The position numbers and the translations under genes are program-made. A DNA stretch of 64,000 bases from Aliikangiella sp965214955 (GTDB taxonomy: Bacteria > Pseudomonadota > Gammaproteobacteria > Enterobacterales > Kangiellaceae). The stretch is from assembly GCA_965214955.1 (NCBI GenBank), contig CBDCCU010000001.1, positions 124,001-188,000 on the forward strand, written 5' to 3'. Below the pieces are notes generated by a model, which worked only from the letters and a program-made list of their open reading frames with translations, was not told the DNA's origin and did not search any database. Of this stretch, positions 9,893-18,894 are shown piece by piece (within the stretch, counting starts at the first letter, position 1; the number at the start of each line of letters is the position of its first letter).

Positions 9893-10007
9893 TAACGATT
9901 AATTGATGTGCTTTAGCGCTGGAATGATTCTCTTACAATTCTCTTATCGACTGAACTAAAAAGCTTAATTAATCTTGGTGGTAGGTTTAATTGATCTGCT
10001 GAGCGCA

Positions 10008-11465
10008 ATGGTTCGCAACCACTTTTTTAAACAACTTTGGCTAATAGCACTTATTTATAGTGTTTCACTGCCTGTGATGGCAAAACCTGAGCAAACGGTT
10101 CAAAAAAATGTCGCCAATTCTCACTATTACAAAGTTTCATTAAATAAAGCTTTAACTCAAGCTTCGGTTGAAATGTGCTTTAGCGGTAGGGCACCAGAAT
10201 ATCTTGCTGTTGATTATAAAAAATCGACCAAAAACCTTGTTCAATACCCTAGCTCTAATCAAGGGCGAGTTGAAATTATTGGTCGCTACTGGAAAACGCG
10301 TTATCTATCTGACAATGCTTGCGTTAATTATACGGTTGATATTTCTGAGCATTTAATTGCCTCAAAATATACCAAAGGAGCGGTAATTAGTTATCAAAGA
10401 GATAACACTTGGTTGTGGCTGCCTGAAAAGCTTTCTAAAAATGAAACTCTCTTGGTAGAGTTTGAACATGCTAATCAATATTCACTGAGCGTTCCTTGGG
10501 TTGGTACTGAAAACAAAAAGGTATACAGGGTTGGTCATACACCACATGATTGGGGGTTCACCATGGTTATTGGTGAGTTTAAGCAATCATTTATTCATCT
10601 TGATTCTTCTAAATTGGTTGAAGTTAATTTTTTGACATCAGCCAACAAAATTAATGATCTAACACAGTGGATGAAAAATATTGCACAAAGCTTACAAGGA
10701 TACTTTGGTATTTTTCCTACAGAAAAATTACAGGTTGTTCTGCTTGAAAATTTTCGTTTTTATAAAAGTCCAGTACCTTGGGGTGAGGTTAATCGTGGCG
10801 GTGGGTTAGGCTTGCGATTTGTGATTAATAGCCAGCGCTCTATGCAAGATTTTTATGCCGATTGGACCGCAAGCCACGAATTTTCACACTTACTGATGCC
10901 CAAAATGCACCATAAAGATTCGTGGTTATCTGAAGGGCTTGCTTCGTATTTGCAGTATTTTCTTATGTCACAAGCTAATCAAATTAGTGAACAAGCGGCT
11001 TGGCAAGGTTTATATAATGGTTTAAAAAGAGGAGAAAAAGGCACCCAAAGGTTGGGAGAAGTACCATTAATTAATACCATTAAAAGTCGAAGTCGTGGTG
11101 ATAGAACCAGCCGTACAATGAGAATTTATTGGACTGGCGCGGCTTACTTTTTAATTGCAGAGTGGCAATTAAGAAAGCATTCTCAAGGTAAAATGAGTCT
11201 TAAAGATGTTTTGTTGGCTTTTAATCATTGTTGTCAAGAATTTAACCAACCTTGGGAAGGCAGTCAATTTGCTTCAAAGCTTGATGATATAGCAAAAGTC
11301 AATATTTTTGCGCCTTTGTATAAAAGAATGATTAACCAAGAAAAGTTTCCTAATTTTGAACAAGCAATGAATGACTTTGGGGTTTTTATTGATAACGGGC
11401 AAGTAAAGCTGAGCGAAAGAAATGCCAAATGGAGAACCTCGCTTAGTTCACCAGTTGATGATTAA
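10008..11465 (+). CDS. Exported gluzincin-like metallopeptidase
   Basis: A 485-aa protein beginning with a signal peptide (MVRNHFFKQLWLIALIYSVSLPVMA, cleavage after the last Ala), so it acts in the periplasm or outside the cell. His 290-Glu 291-x-x-His 294 (SHEFSHLL) gives the zinc site, and WLSEGLASY with Glu 309 supplies the third ligand, as in M1/M61 peptidases. The spacing from the second His to this Glu is 14 residues, shorter than the 18 of M1 enzymes. The start at ATG 10008 is preferred to TTG 9975 because the signal peptide begins there. No substrate can be inferred. Confidence 0.75.
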   Translation: MVRNHFFKQLWLIALIYSVSLPVMAKPEQTVQKNVANSHYYKVSLNKALTQASVEMCFSGRAPEYLAVDYKKSTKNLVQYPSSNQGRVEIIGRYWKTRYLSDNACVNYTVDISEHLIASKYTKGAVISYQRDNTWLWLPEKLSKNETLLVEFEHANQYSLSVPWVGTENKKVYRVGHTPHDWGFTMVIGEFKQSFIHLDSSKLVEVNFLTSANKINDLTQWMKNIAQSLQGYFGIFPTEKLQVVLLENFRFYKSPVPWGEVNRGGGLGLRFVINSQRSMQDFYADWTASHEFSHLLMPKMHHKDSWLSEGLASYLQYFLMSQANQISEQAAWQGLYNGLKRGEKGTQRLGEVPLINTIKSRSRGDRTSRTMRIYWTGAAYFLIAEWQLRKHSQGKMSLKDVLLAFNHCCQEFNQPWEGSQFASKLDDIAKVNIFAPLYKRMINQEKFPNFEQAMNDFGVFIDNGQVKLSERNAKWRTSLSSPVDD

Positions 11466-11553
11466 AAAATATTTATTCCTCAAGCTTTTTTAAGGTTGGC
11501 CGATAAAGTATCTGATCAAGAGTTTAGTTTTTGTCAATAAATAGGATAATTAA

Positions 11554-12279
11554 ATGATCGACCCAAATAAACTTCACTTGAAGTCTCGTTTAGGCACCAT
11601 ATTAGTCAACCGTAAGCAAATTACATCTGCTCAGCTAGAGCAGGCTTTAGCCATGCAAGCTTCGCAGCAGATCCGTGTTGGTGAAGCATTAGTTAAATTA
11701 GGCTTTATTGATGAAAAACAACTGGCTAAAGCATTAACTAAACAAAACTGGTTACGTACCGCAACAACTAGCCTTGCACTAGTTTTAGCGCCTTTTAGTC
11801 CTGCATTTGCCGCCAATCAGGGAAATATTGGTAATACCTCTTCAGCATCTAGTCAGATCAGCGTAACCATACTGCCAAAAACATTACTCAATGGTGAACA
11901 GGCTGTAAAGCTTGAGGGTAAATCAAGTCATATTACAGAGCCTTTATGTATGAGCAATTTGGGCAATGGTACTAATGATTTCTTATATAGCATAAAAGCC
12001 TCGGGCTCAGGTAAAGATGGGGCATTTCAACTAACCAACACAAATAATCATCCACTGGATTATCAGGTAGCCTTTCAGCACCAAGATACTAATTTTGACC
12101 GACTTAAAGCCAAGCAAAATTCGCGCTCTTATCAAACTAGCGCAAACAATTCTTGTGATGTTAGTGATTCTAGTAGAGTTAAAATTTCAATTGATAATGA
12201 GCAAGATACAAAAGTAGCCGCTTTATCATCAAGAAATGCATACTCAGGCACTTTAACTTTAACGATAGCTGCCGAATAA
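11554..12279 (+). CDS. MshEN-type c-di-GMP module fused to exported fimbrial-like domain
   Basis: A 241-aa protein. Residues 12-35 (RLG...Q) and 41-64 (RVG...Q) are two 24-residue motifs separated by exactly five residues, matching the tandem MshEN consensus (R-L-G-x2-L-L-x2-G-L-L-x4-L-x3-L-x2-Q) that binds cyclic di-GMP in MshE-type ATPases; the only clear departure is Lys 21 for Gly in the first half. Directly after it comes a signal-peptide-like segment (residues 63-86: basic KQNWLR, hydrophobic core, SPAFA). The rest resembles a chaperone-usher subunit: a Cys pair (CMSN and NSCDV) and a typical C-terminal strand YSGTLTLTIAAE. It precedes a chaperone and an usher gene. There is no ATPase domain. 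The topology is unknown: a cytosolic sensor kept on an uncleaved anchor, or a cleaved two-part product. Confidence 0.75.
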   Translation: MIDPNKLHLKSRLGTILVNRKQITSAQLEQALAMQASQQIRVGEALVKLGFIDEKQLAKALTKQNWLRTATTSLALVLAPFSPAFAANQGNIGNTSSASSQISVTILPKTLLNGEQAVKLEGKSSHITEPLCMSNLGNGTNDFLYSIKASGSGKDGAFQLTNTNNHPLDYQVAFQHQDTNFDRLKAKQNSRSYQTSANNSCDVSDSSRVKISIDNEQDTKVAALSSRNAYSGTLTLTIAAE

Positions 12280-12598
12280 TTGCTATTTTATTTAAGTTCA
12301 ATTTAAACCAACTCGTCTAAAACAAACAGGCTCTTCTTCAAGCTGAATGATTTAAACATTCGCACAAGTGCTCTAGGGTCTGTTTATCTTTCAAACATCA
12401 TCACTATTTTAACCGCAACCCGAAAGAAAAGTATTTCAACTTAGTCTTTCCTTGTTTGAACTAGCGGCAATTGTCGCAAAAATGATAGACTTCTATTAAG
12501 CCTACAATAGAGCTTATGCGCTTTACTTAAAACGGCGATTAAAATAAAAATTATTTGTCATGATCATTTAAATATTTTGGGATGTTGTTTCGAGGTTT
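12280..12598. other. Gene-free leader of the chaperone-usher operon
   Basis: 319 bases without a supported gene. Contents: a candidate promoter at 12471-12499 overlapped by a 14-base near-palindrome at 12464-12477, and GAGG at 12592-12595, which is the ribosome site of the chaperone gene. Nothing else is recognised. Confidence 0.5.
12471..12499 (+). promoter_or_regulatory. Candidate promoter with overlapping operator-like palindrome
   Basis: TTGTCG (12471-12476), a 17-base spacer and TATTAA (12494-12499), each box 4 of 6 to sigma-70 consensus. The -35 box lies inside GCGGCAATTGTCGC (12464-12477), which is symmetrical in six of seven pairs and could be a repressor or activator site. It would drive the chaperone and usher genes separately from the MshEN-fusion gene. 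This is inference from sequence only. Confidence 0.35.
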
Positions 12599-13336
12599 AT
12601 GTTGAAATTATTTAAACTATTATTTATTACATTTATCTTTATCTCTGCAATACAAACTGCAAATGCAGGCATTTCACTTAGTCAAACTATTGTTCATTTT
12701 GAAGAAGACGGTAAACGCAGTGAAGATATTGAGGTTTTTAACCAAGGTGATGAAACCGCTTATATTCGTGTTGAGCTTAGCGTTATTGAAAACCCTGGAC
12801 TAGCCAATGAAAAAAAACATTTGCAACGCGATCCCAGAAAAGCAGGGTTATTAGTAACACCGCAGCGCCTTATTGTTCCTGCTGGCACCCGAAAACGCCT
12901 ACGCTTTGTTCGCTTAGATAATCCAAAAACTAATACTCAAGATAGAGTTTATAGAGTGCTTATTAAGCCAGAGGTTGGCGAGGTGAGCTCAGAGCAAACC
13001 GCAGTAAAAATTATTATTGCTTATGAAGTATTGGTGTTATCTCAACCTAAAGATCCTAATTTTCAGTTAGATTATCAATATAAAGATAAAAAACTTATAT
13101 TGAAAAATTTGGGTAATACCAACGTACTTTTATTACAAGGCTCTCAATGTCCTGAGGGGCAAGAGGCTGATGATGAAGTTAATGATTGTGTTGAGCTTAA
13201 GGGTAAGCGCCTATACGCTGGCGCTAAATGGGAAGTTGGCTTGCCTTATACTACGCCAGTGACTTTTCGTTACTCAAAAGGGTTAGAAAATGATGTAATT
13301 ACTTTTGATCTTACTAAAACTAATAATAAAAAATAA
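12599..13336 (+). CDS. Periplasmic fimbrial chaperone
   Basis: A 245-aa exported protein with a signal peptide (MLKLFKLLFITFIFISAIQTANA) followed by an immunoglobulin-like PapD-type N-terminal domain (residues about 24-150: GISLSQTIVHFEEDGKRSEDIEVFNQGDE; LLVTPQRLIVPAGTRKRLRFVRL). It would cap fimbrial subunits and hand them to the usher. The PAGxxKxLR stretch is the usual subunit-binding strand region. ATG 12599 has GAGG six bases upstream; the stop overlaps the usher ATG (TAATG). The sequence is intact, unlike its neighbours. Confidence 0.82.
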   Translation: MLKLFKLLFITFIFISAIQTANAGISLSQTIVHFEEDGKRSEDIEVFNQGDETAYIRVELSVIENPGLANEKKHLQRDPRKAGLLVTPQRLIVPAGTRKRLRFVRLDNPKTNTQDRVYRVLIKPEVGEVSSEQTAVKIIIAYEVLVLSQPKDPNFQLDYQYKDKKLILKNLGNTNVLLLQGSQCPEGQEADDEVNDCVELKGKRLYAGAKWEVGLPYTTPVTFRYSKGLENDVITFDLTKTNNKK

Positions 13337-15845
13337 TGATTAAAAATCGTTTGGTTACCCGCTTTTGTGGGCTGCTACTGTTAATTTTTACTCAATATGC
13401 TTTTGCAGAACAAGCAGAACAAGCAGAACAAACAGAGCAAACAAAACAAGAAAATAAGGCAAAGCAGCAAGAGTCAGCCGTTAAAATTACTACAGGTGTA
13501 CCTGAAGGCTTTGAAGATCTGCTCGATGAGCAGCTTACGCTGGTTGATGTTTATTACAACGCGGGGTTAGTGGGATCTACCTTGGCGCGTTATACCGCAG
13601 AAACTTTTGAATTTGAGTCTCCAGCAGAAGTTTTATCTTTGCTCAATAATATTGAATCAGAAGCCGAAGTATTAACCCGCTTATCTCAGCCATTATCCCC
13701 TAATAGTGCATTAGCATGTTTTTATCAGGGGCAAGCCAATTGCGGCCTTTTGAACCCACAGTCGGTGGGGGTTATTTTTGATGAAAGTTTATTGCGAGTT
13801 GATTTGTTTATTAATCCTCGGCTGCAAAAACAAGCATTATTTATTGTCGATAAGTATTTGCCAGAATCAACCGCTGGAACAGCATTAATTAATGCATTTA
13901 GTATAGTTGCATCGGGCGGAGATGAGTTTGAAGATCGCTATACGGCACGTTTAAATAGCTTATTAAGCTATGATAATTACCGACTAAACTCCGACATTGA
14001 ATCGAATGATGAAAATGGTGGTCGCCTTGATCATCTGTCGCTAACTTATGAATATCGAGATCTCGAATATCAGGTGGGATCATTTCGCTCATTCTCATTG
14101 CCGAGCAGTTTTTATTCTCAGCGAGATTTGTTAGGTTTTAGAATTCAAAACTCATTAGCTAGCCGTACCGATTTAGAACAGGTTTCAGGAACCGAAATAT
14201 TTTTATTTTTAAATGAGCGCTCTCGAATTGAAATATTTAAAGATGGACAATTAATTGATACCCAGATTTATCAAGCAGGTAATATTCAATTAAATACTCA
14301 AGAATTTCCCAGTGGCGCATATAACGTTGAAGTTAGAGTTGTTGGCGATAGTGGTAGGGGAACGTACCGAAACTTATTTTTTCTCAAAATCACTATTACT
14401 GCCGCCAAAATCTGAAACATTATACTTCTTTGAAGCGGGCTTTCCTGAAGAAGAACAAACCGAAAACTACCCTAAAGCACAATCTGATGAGCTATTACGA
14501 GCAGGCTTAATTTCTAGACCAACCGACTACTTAGGCTGGACCGCAAATCTACTCACCAGTAATCAACAAACCAGTTTAGAGTTTGGCAGCTTTTGGCTTG
14601 CTAATCAGTTAGAGCTTCAAACTAGCCATGCAATTAGTGAAGATGATGAGTTTGCCAATTATTATTCCTTAGCCATTCGCAACGAACACTGTTAGTCTAT
14701 CAGCTAGTTATCGTCGTACGCATGGAGAAAGTGATATAGATATAATCAATGATTACCGACTTATTGCTCCCAGTAGTCGGCAAACAACTTTTAGCTTTGG
14801 TTTACCCTGTTGGTGATGCACTATTAAATATTTTTGCTCGAACCAGCGAATCTATCAATCAAGAAAAATTTAGCGCTTTAGGTATTAGTTGGAGAAAAAA
14901 TATTTATAGAGGAAGTCGCTCATTAATTGATTGGACGCTTGATGCAAGTGATGAAAATGGTGATACACGCATAGTGACAGGGTTAACTTGGCGGTTGCTT
15001 AACCGTTCAATCAATGCCGATGCTAGCACTAATTATTTTGCTGAAAGAAGTAGGCAAGGAATAGAGTCATCGCATGTTGAAAAGCGTGCAAGGCTACAAC
15101 TAAGGAATAACCTTGAAAGCTTGGGAAGAATGAACTCGTCAATTGAAATTAATGATACACAAAGTCAAATTAATGCTGGTTTGCGCTCTGAGATCAGTGG
15201 TGACTACGGTTATGGCAGAGTTACCTTTGATCATACTCGCTTTGAGCAAAGTGCCTTGTCTGAAGATGCTCCGAGTTCACAAAATAACTATACCTTAACA
15301 AGCCGATTTAATTTTGTTGCTGGTGGCGGAGAGCTAGTGTTAGGTGGCGACAGGCAAAGTCAGTCGGGAGTAATGATTAACTTAGAATCAATTAAAGAGG
15401 CAGGTCTCGAATTTTTGGTTATGGTTGATAATATAGAGCGTGCAAGGGTTAAAGCTGGTAGTAGCACCTTTGTTGCATTGCCTCCTTATCATTCCTATAA
15501 GCTTAGCTTAACCCCACAAGGCGACACTTTAGTAAAATTTGATAATTCAATTAGGCGGTTTACTTTATATCCAGGTAATGTTGAAAAATTAACTTGGGAT
15601 ATTGAAACAGTAAAAGTTATTGTTTTTCAATTATTTAAAAATCGATCAGAAAATTTTGCTAATGGATTTGCTAAAAAAGCAAGCAGCTTTATGCTAGAAG
15701 TGATGAACTTGGTTGGGTGCAGCTTGAAATTGCTAAACCACAGCAATTAGTCTTTAATAATTTGCAAGGTAGTTGCAAAGTGCTGATTAAGCCCGAGCAT
15801 TTGCAAGAGAATGTAAACTTTTTAGGGAACTTATATTGTGAATAA
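13336..15845 (+). CDS. TcfC-like outer-membrane usher, frame-disrupted
   Basis: Usher of an alternate (CS1/alpha-type) chaperone-usher system; it would form the outer-membrane pore for fimbrial export. Signal peptide MIKNRLVTRFCGLLLLIFTQYAFA, then a Gln/Glu-rich start, a TcfC-type barrel (NSRIEIFKDGQLIDTQIYQAGNI region), and a C-terminal plug/carboxy domain ending LEIAKPQQLVF...CKVLIKPE...LGNLYCE at stop 15843-15845. The frame is broken four times: extra base near 14374 (before a T6 run), near 14684 and near 14808, and a missing base near 15698. Joining the pieces at these points gives one continuous usher of about 835 aa without gaps, so the whole gene is present. Either it is a fresh pseudogene or the breaks are sequence errors; the errors in adjacent essential genes favour the latter. 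Confidence 0.75.
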
Positions 15846-15866
15846 ATTTAAGCTTATTTTACGGTA

Positions 15867-16598
15867 ATGAAAAAAGCGTTTATATTTACAATTAATACTA
15901 CTAACAGTCATTGTTGCCTTAAGCGTAAAGTTAACGGAGTTTTTTGTGAGCAAAGTTGTGCTATTTTCTGAAGTTGACGGGCAAATATTTTTGCATGGTA
16001 AACCCGCTAGCCCATGCATTAGTTATTCAAACCACAGAGTACCAAGCACTTAATCAGAAAACCACAAGTACCGATGAGCAAGGATATTTTCACTTTGATG
16101 AAAAACAATCGAGGAAAAAGTTTAATTTGTTTCCTACAGAATTTGTTGTTGCACAATCAATTAAAGTTAAAACCCGATAGTCACGAATATCAAATATGGT
16201 CGAATACAAAGCGACAGCCTGAAGTAAATTCTGAACTTGGCGGTAAAAGTTTAAACCTTGTTTGCAATTTAGAAGACGGGCTTAAAATATATAAAAACTT
16301 TGGCTCGGTATTACGCACCAATTGCCGCTGGCACTCAGATCTTAAAAGCAATTCTAGTCAATTATTTGTATTGTCCGAGCATTTGGATAGCTTAGATTGG
16401 ATGAAACAACTTCCTAATGGTGTGTTGTCTGAAACCATCGATCTGCAATTTAATAGTGTGACGATTGATAAAAATGAAAACGGAGTAGTGATTTATGTTG
16501 GCACAAAAACACCCGAAAACGGTGGCAGTGGTGTTACTGTTTGGTTAGATACCAGCTTAAATTTAGTTAATTACGAAATTGAGCAATTAGACGCCTGA
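15867..16598 (+). CDS. DUF6795-like anchored protein, frame-disrupted
   Basis: After correcting three +1 disruptions (A6 run near 15870, near 16003, A4 run near 16162) the product starts MKKRLYLQLILLTVIVALS, a membrane anchor or signal, followed by VVLFSEVDGQIFLHGKPLAHA, TSTDEQGYFHFDE, FPTEFVVAQSIKVKP and HEYQIWSNTKRQPEVNSELGG. This pattern (self-description of an FSEVxGxI...GKP...DExGYF type) resembles DUF6795 domains. The last 100 residues (from DLKSNSSQLF to EIEQLDA) are not recognised. It starts 21 bp after the usher stop and probably belongs to the fimbrial operon. Whether it is a structural tip component is unknown. Confidence 0.55.
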
Positions 16599-16667
16599 TA
16601 ATCTTTAATCTTTTCCACAATACAACCTTTATAGATAAAGACCATTTTTAAGTTTCAGAAAATAAGG

Positions 16668-16696
16668 TTGTAATCCCCTAATCTTTTCTTTATAAT
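16668..16696 (+). promoter_or_regulatory. Sigma-70 promoter of the S10 operon
   Basis: TTGTAA at 16668-16673, a 17-base spacer, and a perfect TATAAT at 16691-16696, followed by the G+C-rich discriminator CGCGCACCC. Transcription should begin near 16703, about 200 bases before rpsJ. A G+C-rich discriminator is typical of promoters under ppGpp/DksA stringent control. Confidence 0.8.
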
Positions 16697-16702
16697 CGCG
16701 CA

Positions 16703-16903
16703 CCCAATTTGGCAACAATTCAAGTTGGATTGCTAGAAGCTCGGTAAAATAAGGGTTTCAGCGGCAAAGGTAACGATAAATCGTTACGGTTGCTAAGGAC
16801 AATCGACCTAATTTTGGTCGAAAAGAATTTATACCGCACTCCTTGATAGTTTAGGAGCGGGCGGATTTTATATGTTTAATTTTTAACTTTGGAGATTCTT
16901 TGC
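16703..16903 (+). promoter_or_regulatory. S10 operon leader with three hairpins
   Basis: The untranslated leader of rpsJ holds three inverted repeats in a row: 16770-16787 (GTAACGAT-AA-ATCGTTAC, extended by GCAA/TTGC across a small internal loop), 16803-16820 (TCGACC-TAATTT-GGTCGA), and a third around 16834-16862 (CACTCCT ... AGGAGCG). In E. coli the leader of this operon binds L4 for autogenous control; position and length here fit that, but homology of the structure is not shown. Confidence 0.5.
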
Positions 16904-17215
16904 ATGGCTAAGCAGCGAATCCGAATACGCTTAAAGTCGTTTGATCACAAGTTGATAGATTTATCAACCGTTGAGATCGTTAATACTGCAAAGCGCACCG
17001 GTGCACAAGTTCGTGGTCCTATTCCGTTACCGACTCGTAAAGAGCGTTACACGGTTTTGATCTCTCCTCACGTCAACAAAGACGCGCGAGATCAATACGA
17101 AATTAGAACTCACAAACGAATGGTAGATATTGAAGAGCCTACAGAAAAAACAGTTGATGCTTTAATGAAGCTCGACTTGGCTGCAGGTGTAGACGTTCAA
17201 ATCAGCTTGTCGTAA
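16904..17215 (+). CDS. rpsJ: Ribosomal protein S10
   Basis: 103 aa, the same length as E. coli S10 (MAKQRIRIRLKSFDHKLID ... VDVQISLS). It is a 30S head protein and, as NusE, a transcription antitermination partner of NusB (encoded here at 53625). ATG 16904 has GGAG nine bases upstream; an in-frame TTG at 16889 is not used. It is the first gene of the S10 operon; a 104-bp gap with two small hairpins (17249-17265 and 17284-17299) separates it from rplC. Confidence 0.97.
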   Translation: MAKQRIRIRLKSFDHKLIDLSTVEIVNTAKRTGAQVRGPIPLPTRKERYTVLISPHVNKDARDQYEIRTHKRMVDIEEPTEKTVDALMKLDLAAGVDVQISLS

Positions 17216-17319
17216 GACAAAAAGATAAACGTTTGTAAGTTTTTACACAGATGCAATTTGCATCTTTAGGTTAATAAATATTAGTTGCTCTAAGGCAACG
17301 TATTTAGAGGGTTTTTAAA

Positions 17320-17952
17320 ATGGCAATCGGAATTGTTGGTCGCAAATGCGGCATGACCCGAGTGTTCGATGACAACGGCGTTTCAACACCTGTTACGGTG
17401 ATTGAAGTTGACCCAAATCGAATTACTCAGGTTAAAACACAAGACAACGACGGCTACCAAGCAGTTCAGGTAACTACCGGTACGCGTAAAGCTAACCGTG
17501 TAACTAAGCCTGCAGCTGGTCACTTCAAGAAAGCTGGTGTTGAAGCGGGTCGTGGACTTTGGGAGTTCACTACCGATTCACTAGACGGCTTTGAAGCTGG
17601 TGGCGAAATCAAAGTTGATATCTTTGAAGCGGGTCAAATTGTTGATGTTACCGGAACGTCTAAAGGTAAAGGTTTCCAAGGTGGTATTAAGCGTTGGAAT
17701 TTCTCTACTCAAGATATGACTCATGGTAACTCTTTGGCACATAGAGCAAATGGTTCTATTGGTCAAAACCAATCACCAGGTAAAGTCTTTAAAGGCAAAA
17801 AAATGTCTGGTCATATGGGTGCTGAGCAAACCACAACTCAAAATTTAGCAGTTGTTCGTGTTGATGCTGAGCGCAATATTCTTCTAATTAAAGGCGCCGT
17901 ACCTGGGGCTACTGGTGGCGATGTTATCGTTCGTCCAGCGGTTAAGGTTTAG
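17320..17952 (+). CDS. rplC: Ribosomal protein L3
   Basis: 210 aa, full length (MAIGIVGRKCGMTRVFDD; GSIGQNQSPGKVFKGKKMSGHMG). Early-assembly 50S protein whose central loop reaches the peptidyl transferase centre; the Gln of GQNQSPGKV is the usual PrmB methylation site. The frame is intact although the next genes are disrupted. Confidence 0.97.
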   Translation: MAIGIVGRKCGMTRVFDDNGVSTPVTVIEVDPNRITQVKTQDNDGYQAVQVTTGTRKANRVTKPAAGHFKKAGVEAGRGLWEFTTDSLDGFEAGGEIKVDIFEAGQIVDVTGTSKGKGFQGGIKRWNFSTQDMTHGNSLAHRANGSIGQNQSPGKVFKGKKMSGHMGAEQTTTQNLAVVRVDAERNILLIKGAVPGATGGDVIVRPAVKV

Positions 17953-17964
17953 GGGGATTAGAGA

Positions 17965-18584
17965 ATGGAAATTAATTTAGCAGTTTCTGGTAGCGAAAAA
18001 GGCTCTGCGGTAGAAGTATCTGAAGCGACTTTTGGTCGTGAATTCAACGAAGCGTTGGTTCATCAGGTAGTTGTTGCCTATATGGCTGGTGCGCGTGGCT
18101 GGTACTCGTAAGCAAAAAACTCGTAGTGAAGTAAGCGGTGGCGGTGCTAAGCCATGGCGTCAAAAAGGCACAGGTCGCGCCCGTGCTGGTACTATCCGCA
18201 GCCCAATATGGCGTACTGGTGGTACAACTTTCGCTGCACGTCCACAAGATCACTCGCAAAAAGTTAACCGCAAAATGTATCGCGGTGCTATGCAGTGCAT
18301 TTTGTCAGAATTAATTCGTCAAGAGCGTCTTTTAGTTGTTGAGTCGTTCTCAATCGAAGCACCAAAAACTAAAGAGCTTGTTGCTAAGCTTGGTGAGTTT
18401 GGTGTTTCTGATGCATTAATCGTAACTACTGACGTTGCAAGAAAACTTGTACTTAGCGGCTCGCAACTTACATAAAGTTGACGTTCGCGATGTTCAAGCT
18501 TGTGACCCTGTAAGCTTAATTGCTTTCGACAAGGTAATCATGACCGTTGACGCAGTGAAGAAATTTGAGGAGATGTGGGGATGA
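17965..18584 (+). CDS. rplD: Ribosomal protein L4, frame-disrupted
   Basis: Starts MEINLAVSG and reads FGREFNEALVHQVVVAYMAGAR, then one extra base near 18097 shifts the frame; it resumes GTRKQKTRSEVSGGGAKPWRQKGTGRARAG. A second extra base at about 18440 shifts it again; it resumes ENLYLAARNLHKVDVRD and ends FEEMWG at stop 18582-18584. Corrected length is about 205 aa (E. coli 201). L4 is an assembly protein, lines the exit tunnel, and is the E. coli S10-operon repressor. The gene is essential, so both breaks are most simply sequence errors. Confidence 0.9.
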
Positions 18585-18877
18585 ACCAAGAAAGAATCAT
18601 GAGGCATCCTATTAGCTCCACACGTATCTGAAAAAGCAAGCATTGCTGCTGAAAAGGGTGAGTTTGTTTTTAAAGTTGCAATCAACGCGACTAAGTTAGA
18701 AATCAAAAAAGCAGTAGAAGCCCATGTTCGAAGTAAAAGTAGAGCGTGTTACCACTGCGGTTGCTAAGGGTAAAACCAAGCGTACCGGTCAGATTTCTGG
18801 ACGTCGTTCTAATTGGAAAAAAAGCCTACGTGTCTCTGCAAGAAGGTCAGGACATCGACTTTGTAGGCGCCGAGTAA
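18581..18877 (+). CDS. rplW: Ribosomal protein L23, frame-disrupted
   Basis: The ATG at 18581 overlaps the rplD stop (ATGA). Corrected reading: MNQERIM...ILLAPHVSEKASIAAEKGEFVFKV...MFEVKVERVTTAVAKGKTKRTGQISGRRSNWKKAYVSLQEGQDIDFVGAE, stop 18875-18877. Three extra bases break it: near 18607, a C near 18722, and an A in the A7 run near 18816. Corrected length is about 98 aa (E. coli 100). L23 sits at the tunnel exit and docks SRP and trigger factor. Left uncorrected, its tail reads through into rplB and gives a false fusion frame. Confidence 0.88.
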
Positions 18878-18894
18878 GCGAAGGGGTATTAAAA

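Noticed and set aside
14370..15700. Programmed frameshifting or decay of the usher gene
   Set aside because: No slippery-site plus structure pattern recurs, and identical one-base breaks occur in nearby essential genes, so sequence error is simpler.
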